Counted from the stretch's first letter, positions 17,777 to 28,050 are shown. The stretch is DNA of 64,000 nucleotides from Clostridia bacterium (GCA_017430535.1 JAFRMR010000003.1:186001-250000), one strand, 5' to 3'. Notes: a model not told the origin generated them from the letters alone. Program-made: numbers and translations.

Positions 17777-19139
17777 GCCGTTTATCTATCTGAATAAAGA
17801 GAGTATGATCGCCGTCCCAGGCAAAATCAACCGTTCCCGTTGAACCGTGCCTGTTCTTTTCAACAATGACAGATACAGTATTGATTTCTCTGCTGTCTGC
17901 CGAATCCTCGCCTTTATCCTCATTTCTGTCATTCTTGTAGTAGTCTTCACGGTAAAGCATCATAACTATATCCGCATCCTGCTCAATTGAACCGGATTCT
18001 CTCAGATCCGAAAGCTGCGGCCTGTGGGATTTACCGGATTCTGTGCCTCTGTTAAGCTGGGCAAGACAGATAACGGGAATATTCAGTTCCTTTGCCATAG
18101 CTTTAAGAGCTTTTGTGATATATGTTACTTCGTTTACCCTGTTTTCAAACCGTCCGCCCGGATTTATCAGACCTAAATAGTCAATTATTACACATTCCGC
18201 TTTTTCACGGCGGGCTTTGGATTTTATTTCCTGCACGGTAATCATAGCCGTATCGTCAAAATACAGCTCCGCCGAGCTGAGGATACCTACGGCAGCACCC
18301 AGCTTTTTCCAGTCATCCTGAGTAATGTTTCCGTTCCTCATTTTAGAAACGGAAACCCGGGCCTCTGTGCCCAAAACTCTCATTGCAACCTGCTCCTTTG
18401 TCATTTCAAGGGAGAAAAAGAGCACCTTTTTCTTGCTGAGAACAGATACATTCCTTGCGATGTTAAGACCGAAACTGGTTTTACCCATAGCAGGGCGTGC
18501 GCCCACAATAATAAGATCGGATTTATTAAGACCCGTAAGAATATTATCAAGATCCGTAAACCCGGTGGAATATCCTTTATACTGGTCTTTTTCATCGCCG
18601 CTGAGTTTCTTAAGTGTATCAAAAACACTGCCCGTGATAATATCATTAAGCTTTGATACTTCATTGGTATTTCTTCCCTGTGAAATATCATAGAGCTCTC
18701 TTTCGGCCTTTTCAATCAATTCGCCGGCAGTTGATTTTTTATTGACCGCATCCTCAATAATATCGGATGAAATTGTAATAAGAGACCTTATAACATAGTT
18801 TTCTCTGACAATTTTTGCGTAAAGCTCAACATTTGCCGTTGAAGGCACAGATTGAGCCATATTGAGAAGATACTGCCTGCCCTGGTCCTTATCAAAAGTA
18901 TCAGGCACAAGCATATCAAGAACCACAAGGGGATCAATATTGGTTCCCGAGCTTGAAAGGGTCATTATCGCGCTGTAAATATCTTTATGCTGAGGAATAA
19001 AGAAATGCTTTGTTTCAAGAAAAGATACCCTGTCAAGACATTCGGGGTATGACAGAATACACCCCAGCACGGCCTGCTCGGCATCCATGCTGTAGGGCAA
19101 ATTTATATCATTAAGAGTGAAAAAATTATTATCAGCCAT
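17766..19139 (-). CDS. dnaB: Replicative DNA helicase DnaB
   Basis: Hexameric 5'-3' fork helicase. It has an N-terminal primase-interacting domain (PYSMDAEQAVLGCIL), Walker A GARPAMGKTS, the FFSLEMTKEQVAMR segment, Walker B VIIDYLGLI and a C-terminal SDLRESGSIEQDADIVMMLY. The ATG at 19139 has AGAGGA 8 bp upstream; the in-frame start at 19181 lies inside rplI and is rejected. The rplI-dnaB order is widely conserved in Firmicutes. No intein is seen. Confidence 0.98.
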   Translation of the reverse strand: MADNNFFTLNDINLPYSMDAEQAVLGCILSYPECLDRVSFLETKHFFIPQHKDIYSAIMTLSSSGTNIDPLVVLDMLVPDTFDKDQGRQYLLNMAQSVPSTANVELYAKIVRENYVIRSLITISSDIIEDAVNKKSTAGELIEKAERELYDISQGRNTNEVSKLNDIITGSVFDTLKKLSGDEKDQYKGYSTGFTDLDNILTGLNKSDLIIVGARPAMGKTSFGLNIARNVSVLSKKKVLFFSLEMTKEQVAMRVLGTEARVSVSKMRNGNITQDDWKKLGAAVGILSSAELYFDDTAMITVQEIKSKARREKAECVIIDYLGLINPGGRFENRVNEVTYITKALKAMAKELNIPVICLAQLNRGTESGKSHRPQLSDLRESGSIEQDADIVMMLYREDYYKNDRNEDKGEDSADSREINTVSVIVEKNRHGSTGTVDFAWDGDHTLFIQIDKRHDD

Positions 19140-19161
19140 TACCGGTTCCTCTTTAATACTC

Positions 19162-19602
19162 TTATTCGCCGACCGAAACAAAAAGCTTTGCGGAAATACC
19201 GCCGTAAAGTTTTACCTCAACGGGATAAATGCCGAAGTTCTTTATATCTTCAACAGATACCTTTTTCTTATCTATATCGGTTCCGAAAGTGTTGTTGATT
19301 GCAGATGTTACATCTTTTGAAGTAACGGAGCCGAAAAGTTTGCCGTTTGAGCCGGCGTTGGCAGTCAGCTTTACTGTTTTGCCCTCAAGCTCAGCTGCAA
19401 GTTCTTTTGCGGCAGCAGTTTCAGTTTCTATGCGGTGCTTCTCGGCACTTTCTCTGTTTTTAAGCTCGCTCATAGCCTGCTTATTTGCCTCTGCGGCAAG
19501 CTTGCGGGGTAAAAGAAAGTTCCTGACATATCCGTCTGATGCGTTAACAAGCTCGCCTTTTTTCCCAAGGCCCTTGACATCCTGAAGCAATACAACTTTC
19601 AT
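19162..19602 (-). CDS. rplI: 50S ribosomal protein L9
   Basis: Two-domain rRNA-binding protein of 146 residues. The N-terminal domain has [17 protein letters not shown] and [15 protein letters not shown], a long charged connecting helix follows, and the C-terminal domain has [12 protein letters not shown]. It starts 2 bp after gdpP and is followed by dnaB. Confidence 0.98.
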   Translation of the reverse strand: MKVVLLQDVKGLGKKGELVNASDGYVRNFLLPRKLAAEANKQAMSELKNRESAEKHRIETETAAAKELAAELEGKTVKLTANAGSNGKLFGSVTSKDVTSAINNTFGTDIDKKKVSVEDIKNFGIYPVEVKLYGGISAKLFVSVGE

Positions 19603-19604
19603 AA

Positions 19605-21566
19605 TTATTCCTCTCCTTTATCACAAAGTAAATTGATTTTTTCAACTATCATTTCTTCCGCTTGTTCAAAGCTTATTTCGCCCAGCTGGCAGGCTGCCAT
19701 AGTCTGGTGCCCGCCGCCGCCCATAGACTCCATAATAAGCTGAACATTAACCTCGCCGAGGCTTCTTGCGGAAATACATGTATTATTCTTATCGCGGTAA
19801 ATAACAAATGATGCTTCAACCTCGCTGGCGGCAAGGAGCTCATCTGCGGCTTTTGCAGCAATCAGCCTGCTGCTTTCATTTTCCGGCGGCACAGAAGCAA
19901 TTGCGTACTGATCAAAAACTTTTGCCGCACAGATTACACTGCTTTTTACTTTGGTAATTTTCATGGAATTTGCAAAAAGCCTGTTGACCGAAACCACATC
20001 CGCTCCCCTTTCCTTAAGGTAAGCGGCCGCCTGGAAAGTTCTGACACCGGTATGTGAAATGAAATTTTTTGTATCAAGCATAATACCGGAGAGAAGTGAC
20101 TCGGCAATAATTGATGATACTTTGAAATCATCCACAACATAGGTTATATATTCCGTTACAATCTCGCAAGCAGATGAAGCAACGGGGTTATGGAACAAAT
20201 GAGCATCCTCCTCTTTAAACGAAGGCGAGAGCCGGTGGTGGTCAATTATTGCATATCTTTCGCATTTTTCAAAAATCTCGGGGCATTCGCAGAATGAAGG
20301 TGTATTGGTATCCACCATTACAAACAGAGTTTTTCTGTTTACAAGTTTTTCTGCAGATGATTTATCGATAAGAACATTTTCAAATCCGTTTTTCTGAAGG
20401 CGGCTTATGAGCATACCTGCAAGAGATTCATCTTTATTTATCACAATATATGCCGGTACATCGCAGCTCAGCGCAATGCCGGCAACGCCAACCGAGGCAC
20501 CCAGCGAATCATAATCAGAGAACCTGTGGCCGCATATTATAACATTGCTGCTTTCTCTGATTTCGCCGGCAAGCTTATTTGCTCGCATACGGGCTCTGGT
20601 TTTTGAGTACTTTTCTGCACTTCTTGAAACGCCGCCCATAAACTCGTATGAGCCGTCTTCTTTGCGGAAGGCAACCTGGTCCCCGCCTCTGCCCAAAGCC
20701 ATATCAAGAGCTTTTTTGGCGTTCTTTTCAGCTGTTTTTATTGTATCGCCGAAAGAAACGCCCACGGAAATAGTAATACCGGCATTCTTTTCTTTATATT
20801 CAAATTTTCTGATATCAGAAAGAATGCTGAATTTATCCTCACGCATTCTGTCAACATTCTTTTTTTCGGTAACAATCATCAGCCTGTCATCGCTGATTCT
20901 TTTTGAAACGGAATCGTACCTATCACACCAGTCGGCAATCATTGTTTCCATTCGGCCCTTGATTTCGGATTTTTCACTGTCTCTGAAATCAGAGCGGGAA
21001 TCATCAATATTATCTGTTTCTATAACAATTACATAAGGTCTGGTGGTGTTGTATTTAAACTCAGTCTGTTTTAAATCGGTAATATCTATAAAACAGTAAA
21101 CAGTATATTTATTGCCGTCTTTGTGAAAATCAAGCGTATAGGCAGTGAAGTATTTATCATCAACCTTGGCATATATATCGGGAAAATGCGAATTTAAAGC
21201 TACAATAGAGCCGATATTGAAGGACTGGGTTATTTCGCCGTCGCTGATTTCTGAAACAAATGTATCATTGCACCATTTTACAAAGCCGTCCTCATCGCAT
21301 ACGGCAGCGGGGAAAGGAAAGGAGGAGAGCACTTTGGTATCTGAATAATCCATCTTTTCTGATGCGCGTTTCATCATACGCCTGTATTTTTTGCGCGACA
21401 TCAGAATTCTTACAACAGCAAAACAGCCTACGGCAGCTATTGCAATAAGCTCCGCAAGCGCAAGAGCTGAATCCCCCTTCATAGCCGTATAGCCCGTAAA
21501 AGCCAGAGCAGCTATCAAGGAGAATAATATTAGGACACCGTCATACCAAAAGCCCTTTAACTTCAT
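19605..21566 (-). CDS. gdpP: Cyclic-di-AMP phosphodiesterase GdpP (YybT)
   Basis: Membrane-bound enzyme that hydrolyses c-di-AMP to pApA. In order: two N-terminal membrane segments (about 10-60), a PAS-like domain, a degenerate GGDEF domain (about 170-300), and a DHH/DHHA1 domain with [27 protein letters not shown] and [12 protein letters not shown]. The length of 653 fits. It abuts rnj and rplI with almost no spacing; gdpP-rplI-dnaB is the standard Firmicutes order. Confidence 0.97.
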   Translation of the reverse strand: MKLKGFWYDGVLILFSLIAALAFTGYTAMKGDSALALAELIAIAAVGCFAVVRILMSRKKYRRMMKRASEKMDYSDTKVLSSFPFPAAVCDEDGFVKWCNDTFVSEISDGEITQSFNIGSIVALNSHFPDIYAKVDDKYFTAYTLDFHKDGNKYTVYCFIDITDLKQTEFKYNTTRPYVIVIETDNIDDSRSDFRDSEKSEIKGRMETMIADWCDRYDSVSKRISDDRLMIVTEKKNVDRMREDKFSILSDIRKFEYKEKNAGITISVGVSFGDTIKTAEKNAKKALDMALGRGGDQVAFRKEDGSYEFMGGVSRSAEKYSKTRARMRANKLAGEIRESSNVIICGHRFSDYDSLGASVGVAGIALSCDVPAYIVINKDESLAGMLISRLQKNGFENVLIDKSSAEKLVNRKTLFVMVDTNTPSFCECPEIFEKCERYAIIDHHRLSPSFKEEDAHLFHNPVASSACEIVTEYITYVVDDFKVSSIIAESLLSGIMLDTKNFISHTGVRTFQAAAYLKERGADVVSVNRLFANSMKITKVKSSVICAAKVFDQYAIASVPPENESSRLIAAKAADELLAASEVEASFVIYRDKNNTCISARSLGEVNVQLIMESMGGGGHQTMAACQLGEISFEQAEEMIVEKINLLCDKGEE

Positions 21567-23480
21567 TTAAACCTCCATTATTATCGGCAGTATCATAGGA
21601 TCCCTGCGGGTCTGCTCGTGAACAAACTTTGAAACCGCATCCCTGACCTTGCCTTTTATGGCGTTAATATCGGATATATTTGAATAATAGCAGTTTTCTA
21701 TTGCTTTTTCTGCTACCTTACGGGCGGATTCAATAAGTTCTTCCGCCTCTTTAACATAAACAAATCCTCTGGATATTACCTCGGGGCCGGCAATAAGCTG
21801 ACCGGTTTCATAATCAAGAGAAACCGTAACTACAATTATGCCGTCCTCACCGAGCCTTTTTCTGTCTCTCAAAACAACGGAGCCGACATCGCCTACGCCG
21901 CTGCCGTCAACAAAAACTATGCCGGCTGTAACGGATGTTCCGGCTTTCATTGATCTGTCGGTTAATTCGGCAACCATACCGTTATCGCCGATAAACACAT
22001 TCGAGGAAGGTATTCCCATTGCCTCTGCGAGCAGGGCGTGCTTCCTGAGATGTTTCTGCTCACCGTGAACAGGAATAAAGAACTTAGGTTTAACCAGGCC
22101 CATAACAAGCTTAAGCTCTTCCTGGCAGGCGTGGCCGGAAACATGAACATCATACATCTTTTCATATATGACATTTGCCCCAAGCTTCATAAGCTCATTA
22201 ACAACATTGCCTACGGTTTTTTCGTTGCCGGGAATCGGTGTTGCCGAAATAATGACATAGTCGTTGGGCCTTATCTCAACCTTCCTGTGGTCAGAAAATG
22301 CCATCCTTGTAAGGGCAGACATAGGCTCGCCCTGGCTGCCGGTAGTAATAATAACCAGCTTGTCGGGAGTATAGCTTCCGATACTGTCGGCGCTTATAAG
22401 AACATTATCCGGCACATTTAGATACCCCAGCTGGGCGGAAATATTAACTACATTTTCAAGTGATCTGCCCACCAGTGCAACTTTTCTGCCGAGAGAGTTG
22501 GCCACATTTATAATCTGCTGCACTCGGTGGATATTTGATGCAAAGGTGGCAACAATTATCCTGTTTTTGCCGGCCTTTCTGAAAAGCACCTCAAAGGATT
22601 CGCCCACTTTTCTTTCGCTTTCGGTAAAGCCGGGCCTTTCGGCATTGGTGGAATCCGAAAGAAGAGCAAGAACCCCTTCATTACCGAGCTGAGAAAACCT
22701 TGCAAGGTCAATCATATCGCCGTCAATGGGCGTGGAATCAATCTTGAAGTCACCGGTCTGGATAATTGTGCCGGTATCACATTTGATTGCAAGGGCAATT
22801 GCATCGGGAATAGAGTGATTAACATGAATGGTCTCTACGGTAAATGCGCCGAGTTTTATAATATCCCCCGGCTTAACTTCATTGAGAACGGCAGAAGACA
22901 GTATGCCGTGCTCCTTCAGTTTACCCTGAATAAGACCGATGGTGAGTTTTGTTGCATAAACCGGGATATTAACTGCTTTAAGCAGATACGGAAGGCCGCC
23001 GATATGATCTTCGTGGCCATGGGTAATGACTATGCCCTTGATTTTTTCACGGTTTCTCTCCACAAAGGAAAAATCGGGAATAACTGCGTCAACACCAAGC
23101 ATATCCGGCTCAGGGAACGCAAGCCCGCAGTCTACTATAAACATATCATTGCCGTATTCATACAAAGTCATATTTTTTCCGACTTCATTTATACCGCCGA
23201 GGAAAGCTATTTTTACGGGGTTCTTTTCTATTTTGGATGAATACTTTTTCTGTGAGCCGTTGCGGGGCTTTCTGCCGGTTGTGGTTTTAGTGTTCTTTTT
23301 CTGGGGTTTATTTACGGATGCTGGGGCTGAAACAGCTTCCTGCTTGCCGGCATTCTTTGCCCGGGTATTCTTTCTGCCGGCTGATTTGGAAATGTTTTTT
23401 TCAGCGGCTGAATTTTTCTTTTTGTTTTTACCGCCGTTAGTATTATCGTTTGAATTTTTTTTATTTTTATTATTCTGCAT
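21567..23480 (-). CDS. rnj: Ribonuclease J
   Basis: Metallo-beta-lactamase endo/5'-exoribonuclease of mRNA decay and rRNA processing. The zinc motif is THGHEDHIGGLP, with SDSTNAERPGFT and the C-terminal SGHACQEEL also visible. The first ~85 residues are an unusually long Lys/Asn/Ser-rich, probably disordered basic tail, likely an RNA-binding extension; such tails are known in some clostridial and actinobacterial RNase J. The ATG at 23480 has AGGAG 6 bp upstream and is preferred over 23510. First gene of the nine-gene unit. Confidence 0.96.
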   Translation of the reverse strand: MQNNKNKKNSNDNTNGGKNKKKNSAAEKNISKSAGRKNTRAKNAGKQEAVSAPASVNKPQKKNTKTTTGRKPRNGSQKKYSSKIEKNPVKIAFLGGINEVGKNMTLYEYGNDMFIVDCGLAFPEPDMLGVDAVIPDFSFVERNREKIKGIVITHGHEDHIGGLPYLLKAVNIPVYATKLTIGLIQGKLKEHGILSSAVLNEVKPGDIIKLGAFTVETIHVNHSIPDAIALAIKCDTGTIIQTGDFKIDSTPIDGDMIDLARFSQLGNEGVLALLSDSTNAERPGFTESERKVGESFEVLFRKAGKNRIIVATFASNIHRVQQIINVANSLGRKVALVGRSLENVVNISAQLGYLNVPDNVLISADSIGSYTPDKLVIITTGSQGEPMSALTRMAFSDHRKVEIRPNDYVIISATPIPGNEKTVGNVVNELMKLGANVIYEKMYDVHVSGHACQEELKLVMGLVKPKFFIPVHGEQKHLRKHALLAEAMGIPSSNVFIGDNGMVAELTDRSMKAGTSVTAGIVFVDGSGVGDVGSVVLRDRKRLGEDGIIVVTVSLDYETGQLIAGPEVISRGFVYVKEAEELIESARKVAEKAIENCYYSNISDINAIKGKVRDAVSKFVHEQTRRDPMILPIIMEV

Positions 23481-23586
23481 ATTTTCTCCTGTTTTAATTT
23501 CTATATTCAAATCAAACTTGTCAATTACTATATCCGATGCAAGGCTTAATGTAAAAGCCGTAAAAACGGCCTATTTCACCTATAAT

Positions 23587-23615
23587 ATAATAATATTATA
23601 TTTAATAAATGTCAA
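23587..23615 (-). promoter_or_regulatory. Promoter of the rnj-to-trxA unit
   Basis: On the minus strand TTGACA (23615-23610) and TATTAT (23592-23587) are 17 bp apart. The predicted leader is about 100 nt and contains a GCCGTAAAAACGGC hairpin near 23550-23570, a possible autoregulatory site. Confidence 0.8.
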
Positions 23616-23629
23616 GTTGAATACGGCAT

Positions 23630-23670
23630 ACAAAAACCGGATATTGCAGGTACATCTGCAATATCCGGTT
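23630..23670 (-). terminator. Terminator of the ireB operon
   Basis: A perfect 15-bp stem, AACCGGATATTGCAG with CTGCAATATCCGGTT, at 23635-23670, followed by five T residues on the minus strand. Confidence 0.95.
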
Positions 23671-23675
23671 AAGTA

Positions 23676-23969
23676 TCAGTTTGCGGCGGCTTTAAGCTCT
23701 CTCTCAAGCCAGATACAGCCAATTTCAAGAGCGCTGTAAAGACCGAACCTTTCGGTTTTTTTAACAATCTTGTCCTTCAGCTTGGTAATGGCGGGATCGG
23801 TTCTGAAAAGCTGAACATTTACTTTATCCGCTACCTGCTCGCCTCCCAGCTCCTTGGTGGTCATAATCTGAAGGATTGCCACAACAGGCTGGTCCATATA
23901 TCCGTAATACAGCACATTACCGCTGCGGACCAAGGGCTTGCCTTTATACATCAAGATATCTTCTGACAT
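23676..23969 (-). CDS. Conserved hypothetical small protein downstream of ireB
   Basis: I do not recognise a named family. The 97 residues have no signal peptide or membrane segment. Segments KGKPLVRSGNVLYYGYMDQ and VAILQIMTTKELGGEQVA suggest a small beta-rich N-terminal fold followed by helices (KLKDKIVKKTERFGLYSALE). It is 15 bp after ireB and before the shared terminator, the slot where ruvX is usual in Firmicutes, but it has no RuvX motifs. A link to the IreB/PrkC signalling system is only positional. Confidence 0.75.
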   Translation of the reverse strand: MSEDILMYKGKPLVRSGNVLYYGYMDQPVVAILQIMTTKELGGEQVADKVNVQLFRTDPAITKLKDKIVKKTERFGLYSALEIGCIWLERELKAAAN

Positions 23970-23984
23970 GCTTAATCTCCTGTT

Positions 23985-24233
23985 TTATTTTATTCCCAGA
24001 TAAGTTTTAACCATCGCCTGAAGAAGCTCATCTCTGTCAAGCTTTCTGACTAAGCTTCTGGCGTTGTTATGAGTTGTGATATAGGTCGGGTCTTCAGACA
24101 GAATGTAGCCGACAATCTGGCTGATGGAATTATAGCCCTTTTCATTCAGCGCTTCGTAAACCGCCGTAAGGGTACGCTTCATCTCTTCTTCGTTTTCATC
24201 TTTTATGGAAAACTTTATGGTTTTATCATTCAT
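23985..24233 (-). CDS. ireB: IreB-family regulatory phosphoprotein (UPF0297/YrzL)
   Basis: An 82-residue protein. In Enterococcus, IreB is a substrate of the Ser/Thr kinase IreK and affects cephalosporin resistance. Family features are the N-terminal [16 protein letters not shown] and the highly conserved [21 protein letters not shown] and HNNAR segments. The ATG at 24233 has GGAGG 8 bp upstream; an in-frame start at 24275 would overlap the promoter. The usual partners ruvX and alaS are not adjacent. Confidence 0.93.
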   Translation of the reverse strand: MNDKTIKFSIKDENEEEMKRTLTAVYEALNEKGYNSISQIVGYILSEDPTYITTHNNARSLVRKLDRDELLQAMVKTYLGIK

Positions 24234-24255
24234 TCTGTCGCCTCCATTCGTATTG

Positions 24256-24284
24256 ATTATAACCCATAAATGCAAATATTACAA
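24256..24284 (-). promoter_or_regulatory. Promoter of ireB
   Basis: On the minus strand TTGTAA (24284-24279) and TATAAT (24261-24256) with a 17-bp spacer, close upstream of the ireB ribosome-binding site. Confidence 0.75.
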
Positions 24285-24306
24285 CATTTTTTTGGATTAT
24301 GCCGTG

Positions 24307-26670
24307 TTACGCCTTAAGAACAACACCTATTTCGGAAAGATTTTCGAGAATTTTGCCGATATACTTCTGAACCTCGGTCATCTCAAGCGTACGGTCCATA
24401 GCAACAAAATTGAACCTTACGGTGATGCTACGCACCCCGAGGCGCTCAAAAGTATCTATTACTTCATAGCTTTCAAGCTCTTCAATGTTTTCGCAGGTCC
24501 AGCATTTTTCAATATCGGAAAACTTATGGTCAGGGCCAAGCACCACGGACAGGTCATAATAGATTGGCTGCATTTCGCTCTTTTTGCTGAAAACAATCTG
24601 AGAAGCACTGACCGAATTGAAAGCATCAATATCAATTTCAATACAAACAACTGCGGCAGTTTTATCAAATTTTGTTTTTACGGAAGGATAAAGGGTGTTT
24701 ATAACTCCTACATTCTTGTCGCCGGCGATTATTGCAGCGGTATTTTTCGGATGCTGCCAGTTATGAGCGGGCTCAATCTTTTCAAAAGCGGGTTTACTCT
24801 GTTTTATCTGAGAAACGAGAGTATTTACAATTTCTATACCCTTAAAGTAAAGTGACTTTTCATCACCGCTCTTATCATAAAGCACTATGCCCAGGTGCTT
24901 TTTCTCATTGCAGGCTCCGTCTGAATCTGTGCCGTCAACAATTCTTCCGATTTCAAATATTCCATAATAATCGGAAAACGACTTGTTTTCGTTAGCCATA
25001 CAGATAAGTGTGGGAACCATAGAATTCCTGAGAACTCCGTTATCGGAGTTTTCAATATTCAGAACCTTGACATTATCTTCAACATCCATGCCCAGCTTTT
25101 TGAATTTCTTGCCGTCGCACCAGATATAGGAATTAACCTCATGCAGGGAAAAACGCTTTACAAGGATATCCTTGATTTCCTCCTCTTCCTGCTTGCCGTA
25201 ATCAGCGGGAGCGGGCTTTAAGGGGCTTAATGTGGTTGTAATATTGAAATTATCATAGCCGTAAATTCTTGTGATTTCTTCAATTATATCGGCTTTGATG
25301 GTAACATCCTTTGTGGCTCTCCAGGAAGGAACATCCACCTTGAATTCACCGCTGTTATATTCAACGCCGAACCCGAGAGATTTCAGGGTATCAATTATTC
25401 TTTCATCTGAAATCTCAATACCGGTATATCTGTCAACATATTTCTTATCAAAAGAAATCGTGATTGCAGGATATTTCCTTACATAAACATCGGTTAGTTT
25501 TGAAGCAACTTTTGCGCCGGAATCTATGCTTTCAACAAGATATACAAACCTGCCTACAGCATCGGCGGTAAGCTGGGGATCCAGCATTTTTTCATACCTT
25601 GCGCTGGAATCGGTCCTGTGGCCGAGGCGTGATGATGATTTTCTGATACTTACGCCGTCAAAGCAGGCTGATTCAAGCACAACAGATCCTGTATTATCAA
25701 CAATTTCACTGTCAAGGCCGCCCATAATACCTGCTATGGCAACGGGAGTATCATTGTTGTATATCATCAGGGTATCTTCATCAATTGTTCTTTCAACAGA
25801 ATCAAGGGTGGTAAACTGCATTTTTTCTTTCGGGGTGTCAACCCTGATATGATCAATGCACTGTGCATTAAAAGCGTGAGTGGGCTGACCCACTTCAAGC
25901 ATAATATAGTTAGTAACATCCGCAAGAAGATTTATTGCCCTCATACCGCAGTAATAAAGGCGGATCTGCATCCACATAGGACTTTCGTTAACGGTGATGC
26001 CCTCCATTTTAAGGGCGGTATATCTGTAAATAAGATCCTCGCGGCCTATTGTAACAGGCACGCTGTAATCGCCGTTATAGGATAAATCACCCATGGCAAG
26101 GGGCTTAAGGGGTCTGCCGGTAAGGGCGGAGAATTCCCTGGCAATGCCGTAGTGTCCCCAAAGGTCGGGCCTGTTGGTGAGGGATTTGTTATCAATCTCA
26201 AAGATAATATCTTCTATGGGAAGTATTTCTTTTATATCTGTTCCACAGGGAGCATCGGCTGTTATTTCCATAATACCGCTGTGGTCATCGCTTATGCCCA
26301 GTTCCTTTGCGGAGCAGCACATACCCTCGGATTCATAGCCGCCCACTGTTGCAACTTTTATTTCACCATCGGGCACTCTGCCGGGAGCAAGCGCAAGGGC
26401 AACCTTAATACCCTCCCTCACATTGGGAGCGCCGCAGACAATATTGCAGACTTTGCTTCCTGCATCAACCTTGAGCAGATGGAGCTTTTTTGATTCGGGG
26501 TGATTTTCAACAGAAATGATTTTACCTACAACTACATTTTCTATATCCTTACCCTTGTAATAAACATCCTCAACCTCTGCAGTGGCAAGAGTAAAATTGT
26601 CTATAAGCTTTTTTATGTCAAGGCCGTCAAGGTCAACATAATCTTTTATCCAGTTAATTGATACAAACAT
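24307..26670 (-). CDS. pheT: Phenylalanyl-tRNA synthetase beta subunit
   Basis: Large subunit of the (alpha-beta)2 enzyme charging tRNA-Phe; carries editing and tRNA-binding functions. It has an EMAP-like tRNA-binding domain (VVVGKIISVENHPES, about 45), the B3/B4 editing region with HAFN (about 260), B5 with GRWRA-like PSWRATKDVTIKAD, and the C-terminal anticodon-binding FDX-ACB domain (about 690-787). The length of 787 is normal. It follows pheS by 15 bp under the T-box. Confidence 0.97.
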   Translation of the reverse strand: MFVSINWIKDYVDLDGLDIKKLIDNFTLATAEVEDVYYKGKDIENVVVGKIISVENHPESKKLHLLKVDAGSKVCNIVCGAPNVREGIKVALALAPGRVPDGEIKVATVGGYESEGMCCSAKELGISDDHSGIMEITADAPCGTDIKEILPIEDIIFEIDNKSLTNRPDLWGHYGIAREFSALTGRPLKPLAMGDLSYNGDYSVPVTIGREDLIYRYTALKMEGITVNESPMWMQIRLYYCGMRAINLLADVTNYIMLEVGQPTHAFNAQCIDHIRVDTPKEKMQFTTLDSVERTIDEDTLMIYNNDTPVAIAGIMGGLDSEIVDNTGSVVLESACFDGVSIRKSSSRLGHRTDSSARYEKMLDPQLTADAVGRFVYLVESIDSGAKVASKLTDVYVRKYPAITISFDKKYVDRYTGIEISDERIIDTLKSLGFGVEYNSGEFKVDVPSWRATKDVTIKADIIEEITRIYGYDNFNITTTLSPLKPAPADYGKQEEEEIKDILVKRFSLHEVNSYIWCDGKKFKKLGMDVEDNVKVLNIENSDNGVLRNSMVPTLICMANENKSFSDYYGIFEIGRIVDGTDSDGACNEKKHLGIVLYDKSGDEKSLYFKGIEIVNTLVSQIKQSKPAFEKIEPAHNWQHPKNTAAIIAGDKNVGVINTLYPSVKTKFDKTAAVVCIEIDIDAFNSVSASQIVFSKKSEMQPIYYDLSVVLGPDHKFSDIEKCWTCENIEELESYEVIDTFERLGVRSITVRFNFVAMDRTLEMTEVQKYIGKILENLSEIGVVLKA

Positions 26671-26685
26671 ACCTTACGCCTCCTA

Positions 26686-27756
26686 TTATTCGTTTACGGG
26701 TCTTGAAAAGTTCTTTTCGGTAAACTGAGACAGTTCCCTGAGATTGCCGCTATTAAAGAGCCTTATATCATTAACGCCGTAGCGCATCATTGCAAGCCTT
26801 GTAAGGCCGAGGCCGAAAGCAAAGCCGATATATTCTTCGGGATCGATTCCGGCGGCAGTAAGCACATTGGGGTGAATCATACCGCAGGGGCAAAGCTCAA
26901 GCCAGCCGCTGTCTTTGCAGGAGGGGCAGCCTTTACCATTACAGATAAGGCACTGAATATCAAGCTCAAATCCGGGTTCAACAAAGGGGAAGAAACCGGG
27001 GCGGAGCCTTACGGTAATATCGGTTTTAAAAACCTCGGAAAGCATGGTTTTCATAAAATAAATCAGATTTGAAATTGATATATTCTTATCAACCATTATG
27101 CCTTCCATCTGGAAGAAAGTATTTTCGTGGCAGGCATCGATTTTTTCATTTCTGAAGCATCTGCCGGGGAATATGGCCCTGATTGGATTACCGGAATCAA
27201 GGTTGCTCTTATACTTTCTGAGGATAGTATTCTGAGCAGCGGAAGTATGGGTTTTAAGAAGCTGGTTTGAGGAAAGATAATATGTATCCTGCATATCTCT
27301 TGCGGGATGATACTTGGGGATATTCAAGGCCTCAAAGCAGTTGTAATCATCTGTTATTTCAGAATAATCCTCAACCGTAAATCCCATACCCTTGAATATT
27401 TCTTCCACTTCTCTTTTAACAAGAGTAATAGGATGATATGAGCCCATATCCTTTGAAACGGGCATGGATTCATCATAAGCCTCGGCAGAATCAATAAGCA
27501 GTTTTTCTTCAAGCTTTTTGATTTCCTCCATTTTTTCCGAAATGGAGTTTTCTATATACTGCTTTATTTCATTTATCTTCTGGCCGGCCTCTTTTTTATG
27601 CTCATTGGGCACATTTCTCAGCTCCTGCATAAGGCCGGAAACAAAACCTTTTTTGCCGAGAAACTCAATTCTGAGCTGTTCAACATCTGAAACAGCCTTG
27701 ATTTCTTTTGATTTTGAATTGAATAATTCTTTTAATTCATCGGGTTTTTCAAACAT
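26686..27756 (-). CDS. pheS: Phenylalanyl-tRNA synthetase alpha subunit
   Basis: Catalytic class II subunit. An N-terminal coiled coil (about 1-90) is followed by motif 1 region HPARDMQDTYY, motif 2 FPGRCFRNEKIDACHENTFFQ and motif 3 GFAFGLGLTRLAMMRYG. An insert with CLICNGKGCPSCKDSGW looks like a zinc knuckle. The ATG at 27756 follows AAGGAAGG; an in-frame ATG at 27795 falls in the T-box terminator. Expression is controlled by the upstream T-box. Confidence 0.97.
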   Translation of the reverse strand: MFEKPDELKELFNSKSKEIKAVSDVEQLRIEFLGKKGFVSGLMQELRNVPNEHKKEAGQKINEIKQYIENSISEKMEEIKKLEEKLLIDSAEAYDESMPVSKDMGSYHPITLVKREVEEIFKGMGFTVEDYSEITDDYNCFEALNIPKYHPARDMQDTYYLSSNQLLKTHTSAAQNTILRKYKSNLDSGNPIRAIFPGRCFRNEKIDACHENTFFQMEGIMVDKNISISNLIYFMKTMLSEVFKTDITVRLRPGFFPFVEPGFELDIQCLICNGKGCPSCKDSGWLELCPCGMIHPNVLTAAGIDPEEYIGFAFGLGLTRLAMMRYGVNDIRLFNSGNLRELSQFTEKNFSRPVNE

Positions 27757-27778
27757 GATAATCCTTCCTTTCCAAAGA

Positions 27779-28008
27779 AAAATCCCCCACTGCAAAAATG
27801 CAATGAGGGACGAATAATATCCGCGGTACCACCCTGCGTTCCCGAAAAACGGGCGCTCGATGTTATAACGGAACAGCCGTCGGCAACTACTGCAATTTTC
27901 ACTGCCGCCGCTCGCGGGCGAACTTCAGAACATACCTTTACGGATGCTTACAGCCAAAGGCATCCTTCTCTGCAGTAAAAGTACAGACCTACTCTCCCGG
28001 TCATAGCG
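27779..28008 (-). promoter_or_regulatory. T-box riboswitch of pheST
   Basis: The minus strand carries the T-box sequence AACGCAGGGTGGTACCGCGG (27840-27821), an upstream stem I with an AGTA motif near 27990, and a terminator stem (CCTCATTGCA with TGCAGTGGGG, 27810-27784) followed by TTTTT before pheS. Two TTC (Phe) triplets at 27930-27928 and 27922-27920 lie in the expected specifier region; I cannot tell which is read. Uncharged tRNA-Phe should stabilise the antiterminator and switch on pheST. Confidence 0.93.
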
Positions 28009-28020
28009 TTTGTTTTTATA

Positions 28021-28050
28021 ATAAACGGCAGGGAGCACCCTGCCGTTTAT
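28021..28050 (-). terminator. Hairpin downstream of rpmF
   Basis: AAACGGCAGGG pairs with CCCTGCCGTTT at 28023-28048, an 11-bp stem. The minus-strand tail is AT-rich rather than pure T. It separates rpmF from the T-box leader. Confidence 0.75.
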
